From contig NZ_ANBF01000049.1 in assembly GCF_000341025.1 (NCBI RefSeq), positions 27,671-65,090 on the forward strand: 37,420 nucleotides of DNA, read 5' to 3'. This stretch comes from Nocardiopsis salina YIM 90010 (lineage in GTDB: Bacteria > Actinomycetota > Actinomycetes > Streptosporangiales > Streptosporangiaceae). This document shows positions 1 to 7,695 of the stretch, in pieces; position 1 is the stretch's first letter, and every line of letters begins with the position of its first letter. The position numbers and the translations under genes were made by a program. Below the pieces are notes generated by a model that did no database searches, was not told the origin of the DNA, and saw only the letters and a list, made by a program, of their open reading frames with translations.

Positions 1-930
1 CGCGTGGACCTGCGGCGTTCCCGGCTGGAGCAGATGCTCAAGGTGCTGGACGTCGACGGGGCCGTGCAGCGCGTGCGCGGTGGGTGGATCTCCACCGGGC
101 ACCCGTGGGTCTACGACTCCGAGCGCTACACGGCCGTCGCAGCCGCTCGCGATCGCGAACGCCGGGCCATGCTCGATTACATCGCCGCGACCACGTGCCG
201 CATGGAGTTCCTGCGCGGCCAGCTCGACGACGCCGAGGCCGAACCCTGTGGCCGCTGCGACGTGTGCACCGGCCGGTACTGGCCCACCGAGGTCGATCCC
301 GCCCGGCGCGACGCCGCTGCGGGCCTGCTCGACCGGCCGGGCACGCCCATCGCCCCGCGCCGCCAGTGGCCGACCGGGATGAAGGCCCTCGACATCCCCC
401 TCTCCGGCCGGGTTCCCGAGGGCGAACGCCACGAGGAGGGGCGTGCTCTGGCCCGTTTCACCGACGTCGGGTGGGGCACCGAACTCCGGCGGATCCTGGC
501 GGCCGACGCCCCGGACGAGCCGGTGAGCGATCGGGTGCTCCAAGGCCTGGTTCGGGTGCTCGCCGACTGGGACTGGGCTCAGCGCCCCGTCGCGGTGGCC
601 GCGATGCCGTCGGCGACCCGTCCCGAGCTCGTCACCGACCTGGCCGCACGCATCGCCGGCCTGGGGCGTCTCGAACCGCTCGGCTCACTGGAGTACGCCG
701 ACCCCTCCGGGCCGGGGGAGCGGCGGCACAACAGTGCTCTGCGCCTGGCCCAGGTGCACAAGGTTCTGCGGATCGGCCCCGACCTGGCAGCACGCGCCGG
801 GCAGATGGACGGACCGGTGCTGCTCGTGGACGATCACGTCGACACCGGGTGGAGCCTGGCGGTGGCCGCGTCGCTGCTGCGCCGAGCCGGTGCCCCCGCT
901 GTCCTTCCTCTCACCCTCGCCGCCGGCTGA
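1..930 (+). CDS. RecQ-family ATP-dependent DNA helicase, C-terminal part (5' truncated by window edge)
   Basis: Only the last 309 codons are present. The frame is open to base 1, so the GTG at base 4 is probably internal. The visible part starts in the winged-helix/RQC-like region. It then shows the RecQ zinc-binding module: a conserved CRMEFLRG-type segment followed by CGRCDVC (about residues 66-88), which supplies zinc-ligand cysteines. The helicase motor (DEAH box) lies upstream of the window. The last ~100 residues form a phosphoribosyltransferase-like domain with the PRPP-loop signature VLLVDDHVDTG near the end. RecQ proteins with such a tail occur in Actinobacteria, and the role of the tail is unclear. 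The family unwinds DNA 3' to 5' in recombination and repair. It converges on the PfkB kinase gene. The family call is firm; any enzymatic role of the tail is inference. Confidence 0.88.
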   Translation, partial: RVDLRRSRLEQMLKVLDVDGAVQRVRGGWISTGHPWVYDSERYTAVAAARDRERRAMLDYIAATTCRMEFLRGQLDDAEAEPCGRCDVCTGRYWPTEVDPARRDAAAGLLDRPGTPIAPRRQWPTGMKALDIPLSGRVPEGERHEEGRALARFTDVGWGTELRRILAADAPDEPVSDRVLQGLVRVLADWDWAQRPVAVAAMPSATRPELVTDLAARIAGLGRLEPLGSLEYADPSGPGERRHNSALRLAQVHKVLRIGPDLAARAGQMDGPVLLVDDHVDTGWSLAVAASLLRRAGAPAVLPLTLAAG

Positions 931-998
931 ACCGCGTACTCGGAAGGCGCGAACGCTCCGGCGCGGTGCGCACGGAGCCGTGGCTTCGCGACGGACAG

Positions 999-1029
999 GC
1001 CCCGGGCGTGAACTTCGGGTCACCGGGGC
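999..1029. terminator. Weak convergent hairpin between recQ-like gene and PfkB gene
   Basis: A 7-bp stem (GCCCCGG at 999-1005, CCGGGGC at 1023-1029) with a 17-nt loop lies between the convergent stop codons. There is no T-tract. It is a possible shared terminator, but the stem is short. Confidence 0.25.
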
Positions 1030-1036
1030 TCGGGGG

Positions 1037-1981
1037 TCAGCGGATGCGCTGGCCGCGCGGGGCGCCGCGCCGTACCGGCTGCCCCTCGCCCAGGTCGGGG
1101 CGGGCACCCGGCTGGTGCAGGGCGCGCGCCGCCAGGCGCTGGGCCCGGCCGAGCGCCTCTTTCGGATGGCGGCCCACCAGCCAGGCCGGCAGGAACCCGG
1201 CCATGAATGCATCACCCGCGCCGACGGAGCCCGGCGACGGCTCCACCGGCTCGGCCGGCGCCGTCACACAGTCCTCGCGGGTCTTGGACGCCCACAGGCC
1301 GCCCTCGTCACCCAACTTCAGCACCACGTTCGGGAACCACGCCGTGAGCACCTTGGCCGCGGCCTCGGGCTCCTCCCGGCCTGTGAGCACCTTGGCCTGA
1401 TCCATGTTGGCGAAGAGCAGCCGCACACCCTGCGTCCACTCCAGGAACTCCTCGGCGCCGGCACGCTTGAGCGGCGCGTGCGAACCGCCGTCCACCGAGA
1501 TGGACATTCCGGTCTCCTGTGCCGTCCGCAGCGCCACACGCGCCGCACGGCGGGAGTCCTCGTTGATGAGTGTGTACCCGGACACGTGCAGGTGCCCGTC
1601 CGGGCCGAACACGTCGCGGGGCAGGTCCTCGGGCTGAAGGCGGGCGTTGGCGCCGGGGTCGCTGAGCATCGTGCGGTCGCCGCGGTGCGTGATCATGACC
1701 ACGCACGTTCCGGTCGGGCGCTCCGGGTCCATGACCATGCGGGAGTCCAGCCCGTACCCCATGAGTTCCATCTCGCGGGTACGGCCGGTGATGTCGGAGC
1801 CCCTCCGGCCGACGAAGGTAGTGTCGGTTCCCTCGACGGCGAGCCACGAGGCGATGTTGGCGCCCGAACCCCCGCCGTACATGACCACCGATGCAGGGGT
1901 GTCGCTGCCGCGGGCCAACGGGTGGAACGCGCGCGCGACTGCATCGGTCATGAGATCACCGATTACGACCACTCGTGTCAT
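1037..1981 (-). CDS. PfkB-family carbohydrate kinase (ribokinase-like)
   Basis: The protein is about 314 aa with a ribokinase/PfkB fold. It has the N-terminal substrate-side motif with GGGSGANIA (about residues 35-43). The C-terminal PfkB signature carries GSVGAGDAF, whose Asp is the catalytic base. These enzymes transfer phosphate from ATP to a sugar or nucleoside hydroxyl. The substrate cannot be read from sequence. I chose the ATG at 1981 because a GGTGG-type site lies 8 nt upstream and the hydrophobic first strand follows at once. An in-frame GTG at 1993 is an alternative giving four more residues. The gene is monocistronic, convergent with the recQ-like gene and divergent from the GNAT/acyl-CoA synthetase gene. 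The C-terminal tail after the GAGD helix is Arg/Gly-rich and less conserved-looking. Confidence 0.87.
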   Translation of the reverse strand: MTRVVVIGDLMTDAVARAFHPLARGSDTPASVVMYGGGSGANIASWLAVEGTDTTFVGRRGSDITGRTREMELMGYGLDSRMVMDPERPTGTCVVMITHRGDRTMLSDPGANARLQPEDLPRDVFGPDGHLHVSGYTLINEDSRRAARVALRTAQETGMSISVDGGSHAPLKRAGAEEFLEWTQGVRLLFANMDQAKVLTGREEPEAAAKVLTAWFPNVVLKLGDEGGLWASKTREDCVTAPAEPVEPSPGSVGAGDAFMAGFLPAWLVGRHPKEALGRAQRLAARALHQPGARPDLGEGQPVRRGAPRGQRIR

Positions 1982-2040
1982 TTCGCCAGCCACCGCCGAG
2001 GGTTATGAGAATCCGTGCCCGAACGACGTTAACAGGTGAA

Positions 2041-2094
2041 CTGTCAGCTACGTGTAACGAAGTGACAGCGCCCCGGACACGCTGTGTCCAGGGG
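2041..2094. promoter_or_regulatory. Inverted repeat and hairpin in the divergent PfkB / GNAT-acyl-CoA synthetase spacer
   Basis: CTGTCA at 2041-2046 and TGACAG at 2063-2068 form an inverted repeat with a 16-nt spacer, an operator-like geometry. Directly after it a hairpin reads CCCCGGACAC (2071-2080), a 3-nt loop, then GTGTCC with a bulged A and GGGG (2084-2094). The position between divergent starts suits regulation of one or both genes. No regulator can be named. Confidence 0.3.
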
Positions 2095-2223
2095 ACGATC
2101 GGCCCACAGGCGGGGGAACCGGGACTCTGTGCGGATCGTTGAGAAAGGCCCAGCTCCGCGTGGTCCGAGCGGTGTTTTCGTGCGGGCAGCGAGGACTTTC
2201 CCCAGATTCGACCGAATGTCGTC

Positions 2224-2229
2224 TAGTCT
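2224..2229 (+). promoter_or_regulatory. Putative -10 element placing transcription start at the GTG of the GNAT-acyl-CoA synthetase gene
   Basis: TAGTCT fits the actinobacterial TANNNT -10 pattern and ends 7 nt before GTG 2237. No Shine-Dalgarno sequence precedes that GTG. This is the arrangement of a leaderless mRNA. No convincing -35 was found. Confidence 0.4.
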
Positions 2230-2236
2230 CGCAGTC

Positions 2237-4957
2237 GTGCAGTCCTACCCGAACCACTGGGAAGCCGACGTCGTGTTGACCGACGGCGGCACCGCGCACA
2301 TGCGCCCCATCACCCCTGACGATGCCGACCTGCTGCGCGAGTTCCACGCCCGGCTCTCGCCGGAGACGATCTACTACAGGTTCTTCGCGCCCTACCCGAA
2401 ACTGTCCGACCGGGACGTCGACCGGTTCACCAACGTCGACTACGAGGACCGCGTCGCTCTGGTGGCCACCATCTCCGACTCTCTCGTCGCTGTGGTGCGT
2501 TACGACAAGATCGCCCCCGAGGAGGCCGAGGTCGCCTTCGTGGTGGAGGACGGTCACCAGGGCCGCGGCCTCGCATCGGTCCTGCTCGAACACATCGGCG
2601 CGGCCGCGCGAGAGCGGGGCGTGCGCCGCTTCATCGCCGATGTCCTGCCCGAGAACCGCCGGATGGTCAACGTCTTCCGCGAGGCGGGATACACCGCCGA
2701 GCAGACCTTCGACGAGGGCGTCATCCGGCTGACCCTGGACCTGCAGCCCACCGACGACTCCAAGGAGGTCATGCGGGCCCGCGAACAGCGCGCCGAGTCG
2801 CGTTCCATCGCCCGTCTGCTCTACCCGGGCTCGGTCGCGGTCATCGGTGCCAGCCGCACCGCACACACGATCGGCCAGGGCTCCCTGCGCAACCTGCTGG
2901 GCGGTGACTTCCAGGGACCCGTCTATCCCGTCCACCCCGAGGCCAAGGCCGTGGCCGGCGTGCGCGCCTACCCCACGGTCAGCGACATCCCCGACGACGT
3001 CGACCTGGCCGTGGTCGCGGTGCGTGCCGAGGCCGTCGCAGCCGTCGTGGAGGAGTGCGCGGAGAAGGGCGTGCACGGGCTCGTCGTGGTCAGCTCCGGC
3101 TTCGGCGAGCTGGGTCCCGAGGGCCGCGCCCGCCAGGACGAACTGGTGCGCACCGCCCGCGCCGCCGGCATGCGCGTGGTCGGCCCGAACTGCCTCGGGA
3201 TCGCCAACAGCGACCCCAAGGTGTCCCTGAACGCCACCCTCTCGCCGGACCTGCCGCCCAGCGGCCCCATCGGGTTCTTCTCGCAGTCCGGCGCGCTGGG
3301 CCGGGCCATCCTGCAGCGTGTGGCCGAGCGCGGCATGGGGCTGTCGACCTTCGTGTCCGCCGGCAACCGCGCCGACGTCTCCGGCAACGACCTCATGCAG
3401 TACTGGCAGGAGGACCCCTCCACCGGTGTCGTGCTCCAGTACCTGGAGTCACTGGGCAACCCGCGCAAGTTCACCCGCCTGGCCCGGCGCCTGGCCAAGC
3501 AGAAGCCGGTCGTGGCCGTGCGCAGCGGCGGCGCCGCCCAGACCACCCCCACCGGTCATGCCGCAGGCGGGCTGTCCCTGCCCGACTATGCCGTCACGTC
3601 CTTGTTCCAACAGGCCGGGGTGGTGCGCGTCGACGACATCACGCAGATGTTCGATGCCGCACAGGTCTTCGCCTACCAGCCGCTGCCCGAGGGGCCGCGT
3701 GTGGGCATCATCGGCAACTCCGACTCCCTGGAACTGCTGGTCAAGGACGCCGCCGTGCGCCAGGGCCTCAAGCCGCACGAGCCCGTCAACCTGGGGCCGC
3801 AGGCCACCGCCGAGGACTTCGACCTGGCCCTGGAGACGGCATTGGCCGCGCCCGACGTGCACTCCGTCGTGGTCGTGTTCATCCCGGCTCTGCACCCGAT
3901 CTCCGACGACGTCGCACGCGTGCTGCGGGCGCGCGCAATGGAGTCGGACAAGCCCATCGTCACCACCTACCTGGCACGGCAGGGTATCCCGGAGGAACTG
4001 CGCCACTCGGGTGAGCGCGGCGAGACACTCAAGGGTTCCGTGCCCTCCTACCCCGCGCCCGAGGACGCGGTGCGTGCGCTGGCTCTGGCCACCCGCTACG
4101 CCCAGTGGCGCAACCGCAAGCCCGGACGCCACCCCGAGCTCCCCGACATCGACCGGGCCCGGGCGCGCGCAGTCATCACCCGTGCCCTGGACAAGGACAC
4201 CCCGGACGAGGAGGACATCGCCTGGTTCGGGGGCGAGCGCCGCTACGACGAGGAGACCGCGGTGTCCGGGCAGGACGCACGAGACCTCCTCGCCAGTTAC
4301 GGCATCGCCGCCTACCCCGACATCACCGCCGCCTCCGCCGACGAGGCCGTTGTTGCGGCCGGACAGCTCGGTTACCCCGTGGTGGTCAAGGCCGACGCCC
4401 CCGACCTGAGGGTGCGCGCCGGCGGCACGTTCGTGCGTGCCGACCTGCGCACACCGGAGGACGTGCGCAGCGCCTACAACTCCCTGGCCGACCGCTTCGG
4501 CGGCGAGGCCGAGCTCGTGGTGCAGCGCATGGCCGCACCCGGTGTGCCCACGGTGATCAGGGCCGGGGACAACCAGTCCTTCGGCTCGGTGGTCTCCTTC
4601 GGGCTGGCCGACGTGACCGCCGAACTCCTCGATGACCGGGCCTTCCGGCTGGCGCCGCTCACCGACATGGACGCAGCCGACCTCATCCATGCGGTGCGGG
4701 CGGCGCCGTTGCTGTTCGGCTTGCCGGCCGGGTCGACGTCCCTGGCCGAACAGCCCAACGTCGAGGCCCTGGAGGAACTGTTGATCCGGGTGTCGCGCCT
4801 GGTCGAGGCCTTCCCGGAGATCGGCTACGTCGACCTCGACCCCGTCCTGGTCAACGCCACCGGAGCCCACGTGCTGGGTGCCCGGGTGTGGTTGCGCGAG
4901 GCGCCCGAGGTGCGTCCCGACGTCGGGCCGCGCCGCCTCCGCGGGGTGACGTTCTGA
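2237..4957 (+). CDS. Bifunctional GNAT acetyltransferase / ADP-forming acyl-CoA synthetase-like protein (PatA-type protein lysine acetyltransferase)
   Basis: The protein is about 906 aa. Residues ~15-165 are a GNAT domain with the acetyl-CoA loop GHQGRGLA (about 105-112). From ~200 follows a CoA-binding Rossmann domain (SVAVIGASR). Succinyl-CoA-ligase-like domains come next, including TPTGHAAGG, which corresponds to the phospho-His segment of active acyl-CoA synthetases. The C-terminus is an ATP-grasp domain ending near YVDLDPVLVN. The domain order GNAT first, synthetase second is the Streptomyces PatA arrangement, the reverse of enterobacterial Pat. Such proteins acetylate and inactivate acyl-CoA synthetases. 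I chose GTG 2237 because homologues begin just before the PxHWEADVVL segment and a -10 element sits correctly upstream. ATG 2216 is the alternative. The downstream DUF5998 gene starts 65 nt after the stop and may be co-transcribed. Whether the synthetase half is catalytic here is not shown by sequence. Confidence 0.9.
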   Translation: MQSYPNHWEADVVLTDGGTAHMRPITPDDADLLREFHARLSPETIYYRFFAPYPKLSDRDVDRFTNVDYEDRVALVATISDSLVAVVRYDKIAPEEAEVAFVVEDGHQGRGLASVLLEHIGAAARERGVRRFIADVLPENRRMVNVFREAGYTAEQTFDEGVIRLTLDLQPTDDSKEVMRAREQRAESRSIARLLYPGSVAVIGASRTAHTIGQGSLRNLLGGDFQGPVYPVHPEAKAVAGVRAYPTVSDIPDDVDLAVVAVRAEAVAAVVEECAEKGVHGLVVVSSGFGELGPEGRARQDELVRTARAAGMRVVGPNCLGIANSDPKVSLNATLSPDLPPSGPIGFFSQSGALGRAILQRVAERGMGLSTFVSAGNRADVSGNDLMQYWQEDPSTGVVLQYLESLGNPRKFTRLARRLAKQKPVVAVRSGGAAQTTPTGHAAGGLSLPDYAVTSLFQQAGVVRVDDITQMFDAAQVFAYQPLPEGPRVGIIGNSDSLELLVKDAAVRQGLKPHEPVNLGPQATAEDFDLALETALAAPDVHSVVVVFIPALHPISDDVARVLRARAMESDKPIVTTYLARQGIPEELRHSGERGETLKGSVPSYPAPEDAVRALALATRYAQWRNRKPGRHPELPDIDRARARAVITRALDKDTPDEEDIAWFGGERRYDEETAVSGQDARDLLASYGIAAYPDITAASADEAVVAAGQLGYPVVVKADAPDLRVRAGGTFVRADLRTPEDVRSAYNSLADRFGGEAELVVQRMAAPGVPTVIRAGDNQSFGSVVSFGLADVTAELLDDRAFRLAPLTDMDAADLIHAVRAAPLLFGLPAGSTSLAEQPNVEALEELLIRVSRLVEAFPEIGYVDLDPVLVNATGAHVLGARVWLREAPEVRPDVGPRRLRGVTF

Positions 4958-5022
4958 CCATGTGGCCTGGGCTTTTCAGATCCCGGTCGCGAAATGTCGG
5001 CGGTAGGGGGCAGGATAGGAGC

Positions 5023-5619
5023 ATGAGGAAAACACGAGCCGTCTCCGCGGACTGGCGTTCGGAGATCGAACGGAGCGGGTACTATCCCGCGCTGGTCATC
5101 GACGCGGTCGCCGACGCCCTGGGTGAGGAGGACGCCGAGGCGTTCGTCGTGCACCACGAGGCGACCTTCGACCCGGCGATGGAGATGCGGCGGCACATCA
5201 CCGTGATGCTGCTGACCGCCAACCGGCTCGTGGTGTGCCACACCGACGAGCATCCGCCCACCGACCCCGCGGGAACCTCGCACGCCTCCACCACGACCGA
5301 CAGCATCCAGCTCGGCAACATCCAGTCGGTGGGGCTGACGCGCGTGGTGCCCAACCCGGCCCAGTACACGCCCGGCAGCCTGCCCAGCGAACTCGTGCTC
5401 AGCGTGAACCTGTCGGTGAACTGGGGGGCCGTCGCGCACATCGACCTCGAACCGGCCGCGTGCGCCGACGAGACCTGCGAGCTCGACCACGGGTACACCG
5501 GCGCCATCACCGCCGAGCCGCTCACGCTCAGGGTGAGCGAGGCCGCCGACGGAGCCGACGCCGTGCGTTCCATGATGGGATTCGCCGACGCGCTCTCGGC
5601 CGCGACCGGGGGGCGCTGA
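5023..5619 (+). CDS. Conserved actinobacterial DUF5998-type protein
   Basis: A 198-aa soluble protein starts at ATG 5023, with an AGGA site just upstream. It has no signal peptide or membrane segment. The middle is rich in beta-strand-like stretches with conserved Asp/His/Glu, such as a CHTDEH segment and ELDHGYTGAI near the C-terminus. The sequence matches what I recall of DUF5998, sometimes labelled phosphodiesterase in annotations. I see no diagnostic catalytic motif and do not assert an activity. It follows the PatA-like gene by 65 nt on the same strand and is followed by a strong hairpin, so the two probably form one transcription unit. Longer in-frame starts upstream overlap the previous gene and are disfavoured. 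Confidence 0.7.
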   Translation: MRKTRAVSADWRSEIERSGYYPALVIDAVADALGEEDAEAFVVHHEATFDPAMEMRRHITVMLLTANRLVVCHTDEHPPTDPAGTSHASTTTDSIQLGNIQSVGLTRVVPNPAQYTPGSLPSELVLSVNLSVNWGAVAHIDLEPAACADETCELDHGYTGAITAEPLTLRVSEAADGADAVRSMMGFADALSAATGGR

Positions 5620-5655
5620 CCGGAAACCGTTCGAGGTACGGTCGCGTAGACCACC

Positions 5656-5700
5656 ACGAGGGCACCGTCTCCACCTGCGGGTGGGGCGCGGTGCCCTCGT
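5656..5700 (+). terminator. Nested stem-loop terminator after the DUF5998 gene
   Basis: ACGAGGGCACCG (5656-5667) pairs perfectly with CGGTGCCCTCGT (5689-5700), a 12-bp stem. The 21-nt loop contains a second hairpin, CCACC/GGTGG (5671-5684). It lies 37 nt after the stop codon and lacks a T-tract, as is common in GC-rich actinomycetes. Confidence 0.65.
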
Positions 5701-6010
5701 CGTGCGGAGGGGCCACACGGGGCCCGTGAGCGCCGTGGCCTACCGTGTGAACGTCACGTGACAGAAGGCTCCACGCGCGTGATGAGGACTTAACGAACAC
5801 GACGTCATCGGACATGGTGATGTGATGACCGGTCCGTCTAGGGTGTGTCCGGTGGGCCCGAGCCCTCCGTCCCCACCGGGCCGGGGCGCCCGGTCCCCAC
5901 GTCCGGCGTGACCGGTCACGAACCGGGAGCGCACGCGCCCCCGACGATCGGTCCCGCGCGCGTAGAGACTGCCCCGCACCGCGGGGACGGACCCGGAAAG
6001 GTCAACTGCG
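5701..6010. other. Non-coding spacer upstream of the enoyl-CoA hydratase gene
   Basis: No coding region is supportable here. The stretch is less GC-rich around 5745-5840 and contains the perfect 10-bp palindrome GTCACGTGAC (5753-5762), a possible operator. TAGGGT near 5838 could be a -10 element. The promoter of the downstream gene presumably lies here, but its start cannot be fixed. Confidence 0.4.
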
Positions 6011-6826
6011 ATGACGCAGCAGCAGCCCCCCACCGGCGACACCCCCCTGGTGAAGCTCACCGTCGATCGAGCCGTCGCCACCATCACCCTCGACTCCCCC
6101 CGCAACCGCAACGCACTCTCGGCACGCCTGCGGTCGGAGCTGTCCAAGGCCCTGGCCGACGCGATGGCCGACGACGACGTGCGCGGGATCGTGCTCACCG
6201 CGACCGGGCCGGTCTTCTGCGCCGGCGCCGACCTCAAGGAGATCGGCGCCGCCCTGGCGGGTGAGCAGATCGAGCCGGCCCCGGAACTCCCGGAGATCTT
6301 CGAACAGATCATGGGCGGGCCCAAACCGGTCGTGGCGGTGCTCAACGGTGCGGCACGCGCCGGAGGTATCGGCCTGGTCGCCGCAGCCGACATCGCGCTC
6401 GCCCCGAAGAGCGCCACGTTCGCCTTCACCGAGGTACGCATCGGGGCGGTTCCGGCGATCATCTCCGTCCCAGTGTCGGCCCGGATGCACTCACGTCAGC
6501 TCAGTCGCTACTTCATCACCGGCGAGCTCTTCGACGCCGCCGACGCCGCCGACGCCGGCCTCATCACCCGGGCCGTGCCCGACCGGGAGATGGACCACGC
6601 GTCGGAGAGCGTGCTGGAGGGCCTTCGCGCCGCAGCACCCGCCGCCCTCTCGCGCACCAAGCAGTTGCTCGGTGAGGTCGGCGGGGGCGCGGAGGCCGCA
6701 CCCGACCGCAGGTCCGAGGCGTTCGAGCGCATGGGACAGCTCTCCGCGGAGTTCTTCGCCGGGGAGGAGGCGGCCGAGGGGCGGACCGCCTTCTTCGAGA
6801 AGCGCCCGCCGTCCTGGTCGCGTTGA
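6011..6826 (+). CDS. Enoyl-CoA hydratase/isomerase family protein
   Basis: A 271-aa crotonase-fold protein starts at ATG 6011. The CoA/oxyanion-hole segments are visible: FCAGADLKEIG (about residues 73-83) and ARAGGIGLVAAADIALA (about 115-131). The second catalytic-type Glu is retained in TEVRIGAVPA (about 142). The first catalytic position, Glu in classical hydratases (GGGCE), is Gly here. The protein therefore resembles the AUH/LiuC-like subgroup with GGxGLxAxxDI and SEVRLGxxP motifs. Such enzymes hydrate or isomerise acyl-CoA thioesters, for example in branched-chain amino-acid breakdown. The exact substrate is unknown. The gene stands alone, with a hairpin just after the stop, and the MBL-fold gene has its own promoter downstream. 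Confidence 0.87.
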   Translation: MTQQQPPTGDTPLVKLTVDRAVATITLDSPRNRNALSARLRSELSKALADAMADDDVRGIVLTATGPVFCAGADLKEIGAALAGEQIEPAPELPEIFEQIMGGPKPVVAVLNGAARAGGIGLVAAADIALAPKSATFAFTEVRIGAVPAIISVPVSARMHSRQLSRYFITGELFDAADAADAGLITRAVPDREMDHASESVLEGLRAAAPAALSRTKQLLGEVGGGAEAAPDRRSEAFERMGQLSAEFFAGEEAAEGRTAFFEKRPPSWSR

Positions 6827-6836
6827 CGCCTCCCCG

Positions 6837-6865
6837 CGCCCCGGTCCGCGCCCCGGTCCGGGGCG
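6837..6865 (+). terminator. Hairpin after the enoyl-CoA hydratase gene
   Basis: CGCCCCGG (6837-6844) pairs with CCGGGGCG (6858-6865), an 8-bp all-GC stem with a 13-nt loop. It begins 10 nt after the stop. No T-tract follows. Confidence 0.4.
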
Positions 6866-7004
6866 TTCGTGCCCCCGTCGGCGCACCGGTGGCAGCACGG
6901 GCCGCGGGCGCGGGAAGCGTTCACCGGGCCGTTCCCGAACACCGGGTGACCTGCACGGAAACGATGCATGGCACGGGTCCCGCACGAGGGGAGCGGGGTG
7001 GGGT

Positions 7005-7032
7005 TTGTGCGGTGCCGGGGCCGGGCCACAAT
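7005..7032 (+). promoter_or_regulatory. Putative promoter of the leaderless MBL-fold hydrolase gene
   Basis: TTGTGC (7005-7010) and CACAAT (7027-7032) are separated by 16 nt, close to a housekeeping -35/-10 pair. The -10 ends 6 nt before GTG 7039, and no Shine-Dalgarno site precedes that GTG, so transcription probably starts at or next to the start codon. Confidence 0.45.
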
Positions 7033-7038
7033 GGTCGG

Positions 7039-7692
7039 GTGAGCTACTCCGGAGATACGAGGGTCGGCGGCCCCGCCGACCTGCGAGAACTACCGCACCT
7101 GACGATCACCAAACTGGCCGTCGGACCGATGGACAACAACGCCTACCTGCTGCGTTGCCGTGCCACCGGCGAGGCGGTGCTCATCGACGCGGCGGCCGAG
7201 GCGGACCGCCTGCTCGAGATGCTCGGCGAGGACGGGCTGGCACGGGTGGTCACCACCCACCGCCACCAGGACCACTGGCAGGCGCTGGCCGAGGTCGTCG
7301 GCCAGACCGGCGCCCGCACGGTGGCCCACCCCGACGACGCCGACGACCTGCCGGTCTCCGTGGACGAACCGGTCGTGGACGGGGCGCGCATCCCCGTAGG
7401 GGACTGCTCGGTCTCCGTCGTCCACCTGCGCGGGCACACCCCCGGGTCGATCGCGCTGCGTTACGACGACCCCGCGGGGCACACCCACCTGTTCACCGGC
7501 GACAGCCTCTTCCCGGGCGGTGTGGGCCGTACGTGGTCCGACGACGATTTCCGCAGCCTCCTCGGTGACGTGGAGGAGCGGGTCTTCGCCACCATGGACG
7601 ACGACACCTGGGTCTACCCCGGCCACGGCCGCGACACCACCCTGGGCGCCGAGCGTCCCAGCCTCGCCGAGTGGCGCGAGCGCGGCTGGTAG
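7039..7692 (+). CDS. MBL-fold metallo-hydrolase (glyoxalase II-like)
   Basis: A protein of about 217 aa with the metallo-beta-lactamase fold. The metal motif THRHQDHW (HxHxDH type, about residues 73-80) is present. GHTPGSIAL, FTGDSLF and YPGHGRDT supply the remaining His and Asp ligands in the usual order. The compact size and GDxLF/PGHG spacing resemble the hydroxyacylglutathione-hydrolase-like group, which hydrolyses thioesters. The true substrate in a mycothiol-using actinomycete is unknown. I placed the start at GTG 7039, because the upstream in-frame extension to 6823 is low-complexity Pro/Arg/Ala sequence and a good -10 element sits 6 nt before the GTG. The gene converges on the CHAT gene with only 3 nt between stop codons. 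Confidence 0.87.
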   Translation: MSYSGDTRVGGPADLRELPHLTITKLAVGPMDNNAYLLRCRATGEAVLIDAAAEADRLLEMLGEDGLARVVTTHRHQDHWQALAEVVGQTGARTVAHPDDADDLPVSVDEPVVDGARIPVGDCSVSVVHLRGHTPGSIALRYDDPAGHTHLFTGDSLFPGGVGRTWSDDDFRSLLGDVEERVFATMDDDTWVYPGHGRDTTLGAERPSLAEWRERGW

Positions 7693-7695
7693 GCC

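Noticed and set aside
3449-4870. Long minus-strand frame opposite the GNAT-acyl-CoA synthetase gene
   Set aside because: Gly/Val/His-rich antisense translation with no family motif; the plus strand has clear domains.
6823-7038. N-terminal extension of the MBL-fold protein
   Set aside because: Low-complexity Pro/Arg/Ala/Val sequence covering the terminator hairpin of the previous gene and the promoter.
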